Shown in pieces: positions 24,795 to 33,656 of a stretch of 64,000 nucleotides of DNA. The notes below the pieces were generated by a model, which was not told the origin of the DNA, ran no database searches, and was given only the letters and a program-made list of their open reading frames with translations. The number at the start of each line of letters is the position of its first letter. Positions within the stretch are counted from its first letter, which is position 1. Position numbers and translations under genes: made by a program. Origin of the DNA: Mucilaginibacter kameinonensis (GTDB lineage Bacteria > Bacteroidota > Bacteroidia > Sphingobacteriales > Sphingobacteriaceae); NCBI RefSeq assembly GCF_003675385.1, contig NZ_RCWZ01000001.1, forward strand, positions 1-64,000, read 5' to 3'.

Positions 24795-25274
24795 ATGAAA
24801 CAAGAATTTGAGGTTATCAAAAAAACACGTCTGACGCTGCTTAATGTTGTTAAAGACCTTTCTCCCGAACAACTTAATCATATCCCGGCCGGATATATTA
24901 ACAACCTGATCTGGAACTTGGCGCATATGATTTCGGGCCAGCAAGGCATCTGCTATACCCGTGCGGGTGTACCAATTGTGGTAGATGATAAATATTATAC
25001 CCCGTACCGCCCCGAAACCAAACCGCAGGATTTTGTTAATGCAGATGAAATAGCCGAGGTAAAAGAGCTGCTTATTTCAACTATTGATAAATTTGAGGAA
25101 GATTATCATACAGGTATTTTTGCTAATTATCAACCCATGACTACCCGCTATGGCGTTACGTTAAGCAATATTGAAGAGGCTATCCGCTTTGTGCCATTTC
25201 ACGATGGCTTGCATACCGGCTACATCATGGCCTTAAAAAGGGCGGTTTTGGAAGAAATGAGCAACCCTGTTTAA
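24795..25274 (+). CDS. DinB family protein
   Basis: This 159-residue four-helix protein is of the DinB/YfiT superfamily. A His in NLAHMISGQQ near residue 43 and two late His residues (in FHDGLHTGYI near residue 140) match the family's three-His metal site. Members include thiol transferases and damage-inducible proteins of unclear role. Its stop overlaps the end of the convergent gene at 25271 by 4 nt. Confidence 0.75.
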   Translation: MKQEFEVIKKTRLTLLNVVKDLSPEQLNHIPAGYINNLIWNLAHMISGQQGICYTRAGVPIVVDDKYYTPYRPETKPQDFVNADEIAEVKELLISTIDKFEEDYHTGIFANYQPMTTRYGVTLSNIEEAIRFVPFHDGLHTGYIMALKRAVLEEMSNPV

Positions 25275-26614
25275 TAAACTATTTTGCTAAAGGGTATGCC
25301 TACCGTTAAACCTATTGCAGTTTTATTGTATGGCAGATGGGTATCTTTTAAAAAGTTATTCATATCCTGAAGCAAAAGCTGCGCTTCAAAATTGATAGCC
25401 GGCACGCCTTTTTTATCAATCAAAACAATGGGGATACCTATAATGGAGTTAAGGGCCTTGTAAGTTCCCCAATTTTTTTCTATCCGAAAACTGACACCCA
25501 CATGCGAGGTTGATGGAATGTATACCACCTTACCCGTGGCCACTGGTGTTATAAAGTTTTTATACTGGCCAATATACCGGTCGCCTTTATTTATTACAAC
25601 CGTATTTATGCCGTCCTGCCCCTGTTGCCAGTTCACATAGGCATTCCAAAGCGAGCCGCCCGCCACCGAATTATTCACAAAACCTTTGCCTGCAAAAGTT
25701 AAAAAGATCCTACCTAATTTGGGGCTTTCCCAAAAGCGGGTATGGCTTATAAATAACTCGAACGGATAATTATAATGTTTATCAACAGGTGTATTAACAT
25801 CGCTGCTTATCATAAACTTTTGCGGGATAACAGGAATGTAAATGCCTAAGGTTGTCCAATTATCGGCAACGAGGTTAAAATTGGCAGTGTTTACCATTAG
25901 TTCCGATTGCTGTTCGGAAAACTGCTGCAGGTAATCTGCCCTGAGCGAAGCATAGAAATTTTTCCGGAGCTTGCTTTTTACTTCATTCAGATTTTGTCCC
26001 GGTACCTCATCCTGTTTCAAAGCATTGAGTGATTGTTCAAACGCTTCGGCTTTTTTATTAATGCTTTGGGCAAGCGTGTTTACCATTAAAGCCCGGGCAG
26101 CATCCATTTGCTTTTTAAAATCGCCGTTCGCGGCATAATAAGTTCGCGGCTTCCCCATCCACGTTTTTTGAATAGCGAAGCCCAATTGGTTATCGTAATA
26201 CTTATTCACAAGCTTAGCTGCATAAGCGTTAGCGATATTTACACGCGCGCCTACTACTACAAAAGATCTTACCCAATCATCACTATCTACCGGCTGGTGA
26301 ATATTATGATTGATGCTGATCATCCCTTCGGCCGCGTTAATGTTCACATAGTTTTTATAAAGCGAAAGATCTTCATTACCCGAGAGGTAAGAACTTACTT
26401 TATTGGACAGGAAAATATTCATGGCTTTGTTAGAGATCAGCATCCCCTGCCCCCCGCTGTTTGGCCAATTGGTTACTTTAAGGTTTATAGCCCGGATCTC
26501 ATCGATAATCTGCCCGCTGGTTTGCGCCTGTACCCGTACTATCAGCCCACATGAAAACAGCAGGCAGCATAATACAGCTTTTAAGAAGCGCACATATGTC
26601 AGGCGAGCCCCCAT
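25271..26614 (-). CDS. Secreted protein of unknown function, third gene of oxidase unit
   Basis: The 447-residue exported protein starts at ATG 26614. A longer frame to 26794 would run backwards through the FAD oxidoreductase gene and lacks any signal. From 26614 a good signal peptide appears (MGARLTYVRFLKAVLCCLLF.., cleavage near VQAQ). Residues about 60-150 have NWPNSGGQGMLISNKAMNIF and a motif-free alpha/beta region; residues 250-440 are strand-rich (FELFISHTRFWESPKLGRIF, ending in GLTVGIPFSKIVY). I do not recognise the family. Its start overlaps the upstream gene's stop by 16 nt, showing coupled translation and a linked function with the oxidoreductase. Confidence 0.7.
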   Translation of the reverse strand: MGARLTYVRFLKAVLCCLLFSCGLIVRVQAQTSGQIIDEIRAINLKVTNWPNSGGQGMLISNKAMNIFLSNKVSSYLSGNEDLSLYKNYVNINAAEGMISINHNIHQPVDSDDWVRSFVVVGARVNIANAYAAKLVNKYYDNQLGFAIQKTWMGKPRTYYAANGDFKKQMDAARALMVNTLAQSINKKAEAFEQSLNALKQDEVPGQNLNEVKSKLRKNFYASLRADYLQQFSEQQSELMVNTANFNLVADNWTTLGIYIPVIPQKFMISSDVNTPVDKHYNYPFELFISHTRFWESPKLGRIFLTFAGKGFVNNSVAGGSLWNAYVNWQQGQDGINTVVINKGDRYIGQYKNFITPVATGKVVYIPSTSHVGVSFRIEKNWGTYKALNSIIGIPIVLIDKKGVPAINFEAQLLLQDMNNFLKDTHLPYNKTAIGLTVGIPFSKIVY

Positions 26615-28107
26615 TCCTGCGTAATTTGGTTGGTAAAAACTTTTTGGCAATCGGCATTGAGCAGCGTTTTCCGGGCGTTGATCCAGCGGGCGGCGGCATC
26701 CCCGTACATCCTTTGAATACGTGCGGGTGTAACCTCGTTGGCTTTGCCCCAATGAAAAGTAAATGGAATATTTTCTTGCTCGAGCATCAGCCAAACCTGG
26801 GTATAAAAGTTGTATGCTTTGTCCGATAGTGGCGCATCTAACTCCATAATACAGGTATACCCAAACCGGGTGAAACCCAATGTTGCTTTGGTTTGCTTAA
26901 CAAACCTGAATGAAAACACACCACTAAAAGGGCCAATATCTTTATTGATCTTCAGCATCAGATCGGCAACCTTTGGCGAAAGTTCGGCCGGAAAACCGAT
27001 TGCGGAACTCAATAATTTGCCTCTTAGAGTAGTATTACTAAAAATTTCGCCCAATGTACCAAAGTGAGGGTCAGTATTAGTTGTCATGCTGGTGTTTAGC
27101 ACCTTGGTTACTACTACAGGAATCAGCGCAGGTATGGCATCAGTAATAGTGCCTATAAAACTGGCTGCATCATCTCCTGGACCAATCCCTGCTGCGTTAT
27201 CAACCGGTGGCTGGTAGTTAGTACGATATGCCCGCTTATACATGGTGGTTACAAAAGCTCCCTTATCCAGATCATAAGGGTTAAGCAGTACCGAAAAATG
27301 AAACGGACGTTCGTTGCCACATGGCAGCTTACTGGTATTGCTAAAATCCAGTGTTTCCATCATACCCTGCAACTCTGCATTATAGGGCAATCGCTGTACA
27401 TAGGTTTCCAACAAAAACAAAGGCTCTGTTTCCATCAATACCCCGTGAATAATGCCGAAGCTGCCGAAACTTACCACTGCAGCATTAAAAAGTTCATCAT
27501 CCTGCACAAGTTCAGTTTGCAGCAGATCAACAAAGCGTTGCGCAACTACGGGAGCCGAAGCTCTTTCCAACCAAATGTGCCTATCCGGACTTACTACAAT
27601 ATGTAAGCCTACCACAAAATCCGGCACTGCGCCAAAGTCAAAGGCCGAGCCGTGAGTCCCCGTCCCCATTGCCCCGGCTATCGTTTGCCCGTTACTGGCA
27701 CCGGAAGTTTTGAGCGACAACCCCCTGTTTTTCAGAAACGCGCCAAGTTCCCAAATACCGTTGCCGCTCTGGGCAAAAAGTAATTGATCTTTATTACCTG
27801 CATAAGCCGGGTTAACCGCTGTTTCTGCTACCGTAAACCTTGTATTAAGCGGTTTGGTATCCAGCATAACGCCGTCTTTAACTGTGGCGATCTTTGTCCA
27901 GGACCAACCCGCGCCTAACGAGCGTAATGGAGTATCGGTTTCAATAGCTTCCTGAATCAGCTTTTGCAGCCCTTTGGTAGCATCGTTATAACTATCAAGC
28001 GCGTCGAGGTTGTCTTCGTTACCTAATTCGTACAGATCTTTTATCTGTTCAATAAAAGTTTCGTGGCGATTTTCCCAGCTGCTAACTCCTGTTTTGATAA
28101 CTTTCAT
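26599..28107 (-). CDS. FAD-binding oxidoreductase of the VAO/PCMH type
   Basis: This 502-residue soluble flavoprotein resembles sugar-lactone (gulonolactone/arabinonolactone) and alditol oxidases. The FAD-domain motifs are SLGAGWSWTKIA (residues 63-74) and QTIAGAMGTGTHGSAFDFG near residue 150, followed by the substrate domain ending in FHWGKANEVTPARI. In relatives the first motif reads G-x-G-H-S, where the His binds FAD covalently; here residue 68 is Trp, so the flavin is probably non-covalent. It has no signal peptide. The gene starts 6 nt after the Bor-like gene and overlaps the secreted protein gene. The substrate is unknown. Confidence 0.8.
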   Translation of the reverse strand: MKVIKTGVSSWENRHETFIEQIKDLYELGNEDNLDALDSYNDATKGLQKLIQEAIETDTPLRSLGAGWSWTKIATVKDGVMLDTKPLNTRFTVAETAVNPAYAGNKDQLLFAQSGNGIWELGAFLKNRGLSLKTSGASNGQTIAGAMGTGTHGSAFDFGAVPDFVVGLHIVVSPDRHIWLERASAPVVAQRFVDLLQTELVQDDELFNAAVVSFGSFGIIHGVLMETEPLFLLETYVQRLPYNAELQGMMETLDFSNTSKLPCGNERPFHFSVLLNPYDLDKGAFVTTMYKRAYRTNYQPPVDNAAGIGPGDDAASFIGTITDAIPALIPVVVTKVLNTSMTTNTDPHFGTLGEIFSNTTLRGKLLSSAIGFPAELSPKVADLMLKINKDIGPFSGVFSFRFVKQTKATLGFTRFGYTCIMELDAPLSDKAYNFYTQVWLMLEQENIPFTFHWGKANEVTPARIQRMYGDAAARWINARKTLLNADCQKVFTNQITQEWGLA

Positions 28108-28113
28108 AGCCGC

Positions 28114-28470
28114 CTATTTTATAGTGCCTTCCTTGGCACAGGGTTTACCACACTTCCACTCCACTCTTGCCGGGCTCCAGATCCCCAGGGTCACAACGGT
28201 GAGCAATGAATAACCAAAGTTGTTTTTCACTGTAACTTCGGCCATACCGTTACTCCCAAGAGAATCACATATAGGTGTAACTATCCGCTTGGGGCTTTGG
28301 ATAGCTCCCCAAAAAAAGAAGTTGACATTTTGATGGGATACCTCAGAACCGGCCTGCGCTTTGGTTTCGACGCGGGCGGTATAGCAACTGCTTAATACTA
28401 ACGAAAGCAGCAGGGCGGATACACCGTTCCGATAAAAACGGGCAGGTCGCTTTAAAGATGATGGCAGCAT
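28114..28470 (-). CDS. Bor-like lipoprotein
   Basis: The 118-residue lipoprotein has signal sequence and lipobox L-S-S-C (lipidated Cys near residue 29). The body matches the lambda Bor family in the order of its conserved parts: a FFFWG segment, an I-C-D pair, a hydrophobic stretch NFGYSLLTVVTLGIWSP and a terminal W-K-C (Bor reads FFVSGIG, KICGG, LLGFITLGIYTP, VYC). In lambda, Bor alters outer-membrane serum resistance; in this organism the role is unknown. It is first in a three-gene unit with the FAD oxidoreductase and the secreted protein. The similarity was seen by eye only. Confidence 0.65.
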   Translation of the reverse strand: MLPSSLKRPARFYRNGVSALLLSLVLSSCYTARVETKAQAGSEVSHQNVNFFFWGAIQSPKRIVTPICDSLGSNGMAEVTVKNNFGYSLLTVVTLGIWSPARVEWKCGKPCAKEGTIK

Positions 28471-28598
28471 AAGGCAAGTATTTAGGATTTTACTGAAATA
28501 AACTAAAGTAAATCCAAATACTTGATTTCCAAGTAAGTAAAAACACGTTTATTGATTACGTATTTTTACGTTTTTTATAAATCGACATAAAAAACTGC

Positions 28599-29714
28599 TT
28601 ATCTTATTGATTTATAGAGGCCCAAATGTTTAGGCTTTGTTAATACAATATGCCACAAATGATTTTTTCTTGAACGGAACGATGCGGCACTGGCACTAAG
28701 GTAGTAACGCCACATACGGTAAAATGTATCGCCGTATTTGGCGCTCAGGTTAGGCCAGCTTTGTTCAAAATTCTTGAGCCACTCCATGCAGGTGCGGTCA
28801 TAGTACACACCGAAGTTATGCCAGTCTTCAAGAACAAATAAGCCCTGCCATGCTGTTGAAAGCTGCGCGGCAGACGGCAACATACCATTAGGGAAGATAT
28901 ATTTATCAATCCAGGGATCCGTAACTTTGGTAGAATAGTTGCCGCCGATGGTATGCAGCAGAAAAATACCATCATCGGTTAAGTTTCTGGCAACGGTTTC
29001 CATGTAGGTTCGGTAATTACGATAACCCACAGCTTCCAGCATAGCAATGGACGCCACCCTGTCGAACTTTTCATTTACATCCCTGTAGTCATCCAGCCTG
29101 ATCTCCACCGGCAAGCCTTTGTTTATTTCGCGTGCAAGTATCGCTTGTTCTTTAGAAATGGTTAAACCAACAACAGACACGCCATATTTCTCAGCCGCAA
29201 ATTTGGCAAAACCACCCCAACCGCAGCCAATCTCCAGCATGCGCATGCCGGGTTCCAGTTTTAATTTACGGCAGATCAGATCAAGCTTGGCCTCCTGGGC
29301 TTCATCTAAAGTTTCAGCATTTTCCCAATAAGCACAAGAGTACATCATCCGTTTATCAAGCATCTGCTCAAACAGATCGTTCCCGATATCATAATGCTTG
29401 TAAGCAACCTCTTTAGCTTTTGATTTAGTTTGCTGGTTGCTAAACTTCGCTTTAAGAAAATATTTAAGTGTATTTAAATCGCGGGGAATGGCTTTATCAA
29501 CCCGGTGATATTGCACACGGAAAAAGAATTCATCCAAGGCTTCGCAGTCCCACCAGCCTTCCATGTAGGCTTCACCAAAGCCCAATGAACCACCGGCCAG
29601 CAGACGATCATACAATTTAGGATTGTGTACCTGTACATCCCAGGGATTGGAACCATTCATGGTTATTCCTCCTGCGGCAAACGTGTTCGTAACAATCTCT
29701 TTTGATGATCCCAT
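28599..29714 (-). CDS. cfa: Cyclopropane-fatty-acyl-phospholipid synthase
   Basis: The 371-residue SAM-dependent methyltransferase adds a methylene bridge to unsaturated acyl chains of membrane phospholipids. SAM-binding motif LEIGCGWGGFAKFA is near residue 163, with GLTISKEQ beyond it. The N-terminal part carries a small domain (GSLGFGEAYMEGWW) and the HYDIGNDLFEQMLD and MMYSCAYW motifs that mark CFA synthases. Length is close to the E. coli enzyme. The gene stands alone, reads leftward and has no clear promoter: the closest -7-like sequence, TATCTTTA, lacks the final G. Confidence 0.92.
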   Translation of the reverse strand: MGSSKEIVTNTFAAGGITMNGSNPWDVQVHNPKLYDRLLAGGSLGFGEAYMEGWWDCEALDEFFFRVQYHRVDKAIPRDLNTLKYFLKAKFSNQQTKSKAKEVAYKHYDIGNDLFEQMLDKRMMYSCAYWENAETLDEAQEAKLDLICRKLKLEPGMRMLEIGCGWGGFAKFAAEKYGVSVVGLTISKEQAILAREINKGLPVEIRLDDYRDVNEKFDRVASIAMLEAVGYRNYRTYMETVARNLTDDGIFLLHTIGGNYSTKVTDPWIDKYIFPNGMLPSAAQLSTAWQGLFVLEDWHNFGVYYDRTCMEWLKNFEQSWPNLSAKYGDTFYRMWRYYLSASAASFRSRKNHLWHIVLTKPKHLGLYKSIR

Positions 29715-29834
29715 AATTTCTTATCTCCCGATTTATGCGGTGATAAAGATATTCTTTTTGCGGAAAATTGGAAAACTGCATGTCTGCCACGGGTTGCGCT
29801 GCGCTAAACCCGCGGCAGTTATCGTATTTATAAT

Positions 29835-29866
29835 TAAAAAAACAAAAGCCCCCCTTTCGGGAGGCT
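29835..29866 (-). terminator. Terminator of recA
   Basis: A minus-strand hairpin (AGCCTCCC paired with GGGGGGCT, loop GAAA, one mismatch) is followed by TTTTGTTTTTTT. It lies about 50 nt after the recA stop. Confidence 0.75.
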
Positions 29867-29917
29867 CGTCTCATAGATAGATTTAAATCACTTATAAAAT
29901 ATTATACTCGATCGAGG

Positions 29918-30937
29918 TTATACTTCTTCCATGCTTTCGCCGGTTACGGTTTCCTTGATCTTGCTTTCCAATTCTTCCATCAGTTCGGGGTTATCAAGGA
30001 TCAATTGTTTAACAGCATCACGGCCCTGGCCTAAGCGGGTTTCGCCATAGCTGAACCATGAACCTGCTTTTTTGATAATGTTGTATTCAACACCCAGGTC
30101 AATGATTTCGCCTGCTTTTGAAATACCTTCACCAAACAGGATATCAAACTCGGCTATACGGAATGGAGGTGCAACTTTATTTTTAACGATCTTCACTTTT
30201 ACACGGTTACCTGAAACCTCGTCGGTATCTTTAATTTGTGAAATACGGCGTACATCCAAACGTACCGAAGCGTAAAATTTCAAGGCGTTACCACCAGTTG
30301 TAGTTTCAGGGTTACCAAACATAACACCGATCTTATCACGCAACTGGTTGATGAAGATACAGCAGCATCCGGTTTTGCTGATGGTACCGGTTAACTTACG
30401 CAAAGCCTGTGACATCAAACGCGCATGTAAACCCATTTTTGAATCGCCCATCTCGCCTTCAATCTCAGCCTTAGGAACCAATGCGGCAACAGAGTCAATA
30501 ACTAATATATCAATAGCCCCCGAGCGGATCAGGTTGTCGGCAATTTCCAGCGCCTGCTCACCATTGTCGGGCTGAGAGATCAACAGGTTTTCAACATCTA
30601 CACCTAACTTTTTAGCGTAAAAACGATCAAAAGCATGCTCAGCATCAATAAAGGCAGCAATACCACCGTTTTTTTGGCTTTCAGCAATGGCATGAATAGC
30701 CAAAGTTGTTTTACCTGATGATTCCGGACCGTAGATCTCGATGATCCTTCCTTTAGGCAAGCCGTTAACACCCAAAGCTATATCAAGCCCCAAAGAGCCG
30801 GTTGATATCACCTCGGTTTGTTCAACTACGGATTCGCCCAGTTTCATGATGGTGCCTTTACCGTATGATTTTTCCAGCTTATCTAACGTAAGCTGTAATG
30901 CCTTTAATTTATCGCTATTTTTATCTGTAGTAGCCAT
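29918..30937 (-). CDS. recA: RecA recombinase
   Basis: The 339-residue ATPase coats single-stranded DNA, drives strand exchange and triggers SOS cleavage. Walker A is GPESSGKT at residues 70-78, Walker B is the [12 protein letters not shown] strand near residue 140, and loop L2 includes [19 protein letters not shown]. The C-terminus is acidic, as usual. Length and motifs are standard. The gene reads leftward with its own terminator. Upstream there is a -7-like TATATTTG (complement of 30955-30962) 18 nt from the ATG. I see no obvious SOS box. Confidence 0.97.
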   Translation of the reverse strand: MATTDKNSDKLKALQLTLDKLEKSYGKGTIMKLGESVVEQTEVISTGSLGLDIALGVNGLPKGRIIEIYGPESSGKTTLAIHAIAESQKNGGIAAFIDAEHAFDRFYAKKLGVDVENLLISQPDNGEQALEIADNLIRSGAIDILVIDSVAALVPKAEIEGEMGDSKMGLHARLMSQALRKLTGTISKTGCCCIFINQLRDKIGVMFGNPETTTGGNALKFYASVRLDVRRISQIKDTDEVSGNRVKVKIVKNKVAPPFRIAEFDILFGEGISKAGEIIDLGVEYNIIKKAGSWFSYGETRLGQGRDAVKQLILDNPELMEELESKIKETVTGESMEEV

Positions 30938-31011
30938 CGTATTATTTTCTTCAGCAAATATAATTACATTTTTTACAATTACTAATTTTTTTAGTAATTT
31001 ATTATTTTATG

Positions 31012-31105
31012 TGCGTAGTTGATTGGGTGAGTGGTTGATTAGGTTACATTAATTAAGTAAATATAATAACTACTCACCAAGTCAACCATTCACTTAATCA
31101 ACTAA
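31012..31105. repeat. Palindromic TTGATTAGGTGAGTGG-type repeat region, second copy
   Basis: Words such as TAGTTGATTGGGTGAGTGG on the left recur in inverted form on the right (CAACCATTCACTTAATCAACTA) around an AT-rich centre. The right end overlaps the nth stop region by a few bases. It shares wording with 17692-17820, so the two belong to one family. Confidence 0.65.
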
Positions 31106-31857
31106 TTCTCCACACTCCTCTTCTTCAGTTCCTTACTTATAGTATTAAGTGCCTTTTTCTTTTTTGCTTCCTTAGCCTTTTTAACCTTGGCGGCTTCTGC
31201 CCTTTGCAGCGCGGCTTCAGTATTGTTACGTTCATAGTACCGGCAAAACCATGTTAGCGGACAAACATCACATTTGGGGCTGCGCGCCAGACAAATGTAC
31301 CGGCCATGCAATATCAGCCAGTGATGTGCTACGGCTATGTATTCTTTCGGGATATTTTGAACCAACTGCTTTTCAACCGCCAGCGGCGTACGCGCATTAT
31401 TGGTTAAACCGATGCGGTTAGCTACCCTGAACACATGGGTATCAACAGCCATGGCCGGCTCTTCAAAAATAACTGAAGCAATTACGTTTGCCGTTTTACG
31501 ACCTACACCGGGTAATTTCTGCAGGTTTTCTATCCCTGATGGTACTTCGCCGTTAAAAACATCTATCAACATTTTACCCATCCCTACCAGGTGTTTGGCC
31601 TTATTATTAGGATAACTTACAGAACGGATATAAGAAAAAACCTCGTCGGATGTTGCCGCGGCCAGGTCTTGTGCCGTAGGAAAACGCTCAAATAATGCGG
31701 GGGTTACTTGGTTAATACGTTTATCGGTACATTGAGCAGAAAGGATTACGGCTACCAGCAACTGAAACGGGTTGTTATAATGCAGCTCAGTAACGGGATT
31801 AGGCTGATTTTTAGAAAAATATTCAACAAAATGGCGGTAGCGTTCGGCTTTTAGCAT
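31102..31857 (-). CDS. nth: Endonuclease III
   Basis: The 251-residue bifunctional DNA glycosylase/AP lyase removes oxidised pyrimidines. The helix-hairpin-helix motif LPGVGRKTANV has the catalytic Lys at residue 121 and the catalytic Asp at 139 in AVDTHVFRV. A four-Cys iron-sulfur loop, C-x6-C-x2-C-x5-C, lies near residue 195-212 (CLARSPKCDVCPLTWFC). The C-terminus is extended by about 40 Lys/Ala-rich residues, which may be DNA-binding. Together with recA and uvrA this makes a repair-rich neighbourhood, though not one operon. Confidence 0.94.
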   Translation of the reverse strand: MLKAERYRHFVEYFSKNQPNPVTELHYNNPFQLLVAVILSAQCTDKRINQVTPALFERFPTAQDLAAATSDEVFSYIRSVSYPNNKAKHLVGMGKMLIDVFNGEVPSGIENLQKLPGVGRKTANVIASVIFEEPAMAVDTHVFRVANRIGLTNNARTPLAVEKQLVQNIPKEYIAVAHHWLILHGRYICLARSPKCDVCPLTWFCRYYERNNTEAALQRAEAAKVKKAKEAKKKKALNTISKELKKRSVEN

Positions 31858-31865
31858 TTTTTAGT

Positions 31866-31990
31866 TCATGGTTGATAGTTCATGGATCATAGCAAAAACA
31901 CTTCATGCTTACTGCAATCATAATCCATTTCCAAAAGTATAGATATTAACGCAATAAAAAACCATGAACTATGATCTATCAACTATAGGC
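31866..31990. repeat. Inverted repeat with GTTCATGG/CCATGAAC words
   Basis: The left part has TTCATGGTTGATAGTTCATGGATCATAG and the right part has the complementary CCATGAACTATGATCTATCAACTATAG-type words, separated by an AT-rich 60-nt centre. A similar region lies at 33558-33648. The long arms could form a hairpin. The region lies just upstream of nth, between it and the 64-residue gene. Confidence 0.6.
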
Positions 31991-32108
31991 TGCCTTTAAA
32001 ATAGAAAGGTTCATAAATCACTTATTGGGTTTCGGTTTTTCGATTCGCATCGGCAACCTTTTCAACAATCATGATCTATGAACCAGTGGGGGGAATCCGC
32101 AATAACTA

Positions 32109-32303
32109 CTAACGTAAGCTCTTCGAATAGTCCAGGATCTGGTGTATGGTTTGCACTTTGGGTTTCCTGATCAGCAGGTCCAAATCAGCACGAATTGAAT
32201 TGTAAAAAATCACTTCGTCGGCATCCAGATTTTCTTGTACATTCCTGTTCATTTCAGCTTCGTTAGCTAATGCATTCAACGTTTTTGTAAAGGTTTCATC
32301 CAT
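32109..32303 (-). CDS. Small conserved-looking protein (64 residues)
   Basis: This small, acidic, helical soluble protein has no signal peptide or membrane segment. It has heptad-like spacing of Leu/Ile (NALANEAEMNRNVQENL, NSIRADLDLLIRK). It lies downstream of the sigma-factor gene on the same strand, beyond a terminator-like hairpin. I do not recognise a family and assign no function; a small regulatory partner is conceivable but has no direct support here. Confidence 0.5.
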   Translation of the reverse strand: MDETFTKTLNALANEAEMNRNVQENLDADEVIFYNSIRADLDLLIRKPKVQTIHQILDYSKSLR

Positions 32304-32486
32304 AAGCTTATTTTACTATAATTTTTATATGGTTTATAACGGTGGCTTAAAGATAATATTTTGTTAAATGAAAATTAAATGAAATTTTTATTTCGAGAAA
32401 TTCAGGCCTGAGAGACTGGGATCACGCTTTTGCGACAGTAAGCGACTTTATATCAACAGTTAATGAAAACTTATCAAAATTTAGGG

Positions 32487-32544
32487 TAAAAAATAAGGTT
32501 AGGATATTATTGTTCAATTTAACCTAAACAATAATATTCTAACC
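32487..32544 (-). terminator. Terminator of the sigma factor gene
   Basis: A long hairpin with 18-bp arms (32497-32514 and 32527-32544, one G-A mismatch) and a 12-nt loop ends, on the minus strand, in a T-run (complement of 32488-32496). It lies just downstream of the sigma factor stop. Confidence 0.75.
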
Positions 32545-32566
32545 TTCTATGTAGGTTTAGTTAACC

Positions 32567-33151
32567 TTAATTTTTAAGGCTAAGCTCTTTGCTCTGCATC
32601 ATTTTGCGGAGATTATTGAGCGCATAACGCATACGGCCAAGCGCGGTATTGATACTAACCTCAGTAATATCAGCAATCTCTTTAAAGCTCATATCGCCAA
32701 AGTGACGCATGATCAATACTTCCTTCTGCTCGGACGGAAGCAACTGGATCAGCGCTTTAAGATCTTTATGGGTTTGATCCCTGACCATTTTATCCTCGGT
32801 ACTTTCGTCGTAGTTACCAAGCACTTCAAAAATGTCAAAATCATCGCCATTACTGATCATTGGCGCACGTTTTTCCCTTCGGAAATGGTCAATTACCAGA
32901 TTATGCGCTATACGGGTTACCCAAGGTAAAAATTTACCCTCCTCGTTATATTTGCCGGCTTTAAGTGTATTGATCACTTTAATAAAAGCATCCTGAAAAA
33001 TATCTTCAGCAAGGTATTCGTCTTTTACCAGCAGGTAAATAGAAGTGTATATTTTTGATTGGTAACGCCTTATCAATTCTACTAAGCCTGCTTCGTCGCC
33101 GGCTACGTATAGATGGATTAGATCCTGATCACTTTTCAATTGAAAATCCAT
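32567..33151 (-). CDS. ECF-like RNA polymerase sigma factor (RpoE type)
   Basis: The 194-residue sigma-70-family protein contains only regions 2 and 4. Region 2 (residues 25-90) has the core-binding DEYLAEDIFQDAFIKV and the -10-binding FLPWVTRIAHNLVIDHFRR. Region 4 (about residues 130-185) has the helix-turn-helix MSFKEIADITEVSINTALGRMRYALNNL. There is no transmembrane anti-sigma gene next to it; the only neighbour on the strand is the 64-residue protein beyond a terminator. The binding site is unknown. It could be the sigma factor for the ECF-like promoter at 17850. Confidence 0.85.
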   Translation of the reverse strand: MDFQLKSDQDLIHLYVAGDEAGLVELIRRYQSKIYTSIYLLVKDEYLAEDIFQDAFIKVINTLKAGKYNEEGKFLPWVTRIAHNLVIDHFRREKRAPMISNGDDFDIFEVLGNYDESTEDKMVRDQTHKDLKALIQLLPSEQKEVLIMRHFGDMSFKEIADITEVSINTALGRMRYALNNLRKMMQSKELSLKN

Positions 33152-33656
33152 AGAAAGTACTACTTAAACTTAATTTTTAGTTAAAACCTTTTAAAGTAAA
33201 GTGTATTCTATAGCTTGCTCCTTAGGGGTTAAAGATTTGTTTCCTCAAATAAAATAAATTATTGACAAAAAAACAAATAAAATTTTTTTTTAAAGCTCAA
33301 CTTTACTATTTAATCGGCAAAACCACTCATTAAACAATCATTTATTTGGTTAGCTTCCTTTAGACTGACTTTTAATACCGAAGGTTTAATCATTCACCAA
33401 AATAAATTTTTTAAAAAGTAGTTGTTAAAACAACATTAAACTTTAAAAAGTCAACAAACTGTAAACTCCAATATTTCACGTAGTTTAATCCAATAAACAA
33501 GTAAAACTCATTTGGATTCTGCTAAATATTTTAGGATTTTTGCATTCGCAAAAAGTTCATGGATAACAGATCATAGTTCATGGTATTTTATTTGTTGTAA
33601 ACCACACAAAACAGGCTATGATCTACCAACTATGAACTATGCACTAATGCAACATA
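33152..33656. other. Intergenic region between sigma factor and uvrA
   Basis: This 505-bp AT-rich space between two divergently transcribed genes holds no coding sequence I can support. Several runs of A or T are present, and the final 90 bp carry the GTTCATGG-type inverted repeat listed separately. I could not identify a perfect TAnnTTTG element for either gene. Confidence 0.5.
33558..33648. repeat. Inverted repeat with GTTCATGG/CATGAAC words, second copy
   Basis: Left words GTTCATGGATAACAGATC and ATAGTTCATGG recur in complementary form on the right (GATCTACCAACTATGAACTATG). This resembles 31866-31990 in its wording. It lies immediately upstream of uvrA, so it may affect that gene's 5' region. 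Confidence 0.55.

Noticed and set aside
26615..26794. A 60-codon N-terminal extension of the secreted protein gene
   Set aside because: It lies inside the FAD oxidoreductase gene in another frame and would bury the signal peptide; the ATG at 26614 is better.
29617..29880. Overlapping open frames on both strands around the cfa start
   Set aside because: They are mirror frames over a short region between cfa and recA, with no motif on either strand.
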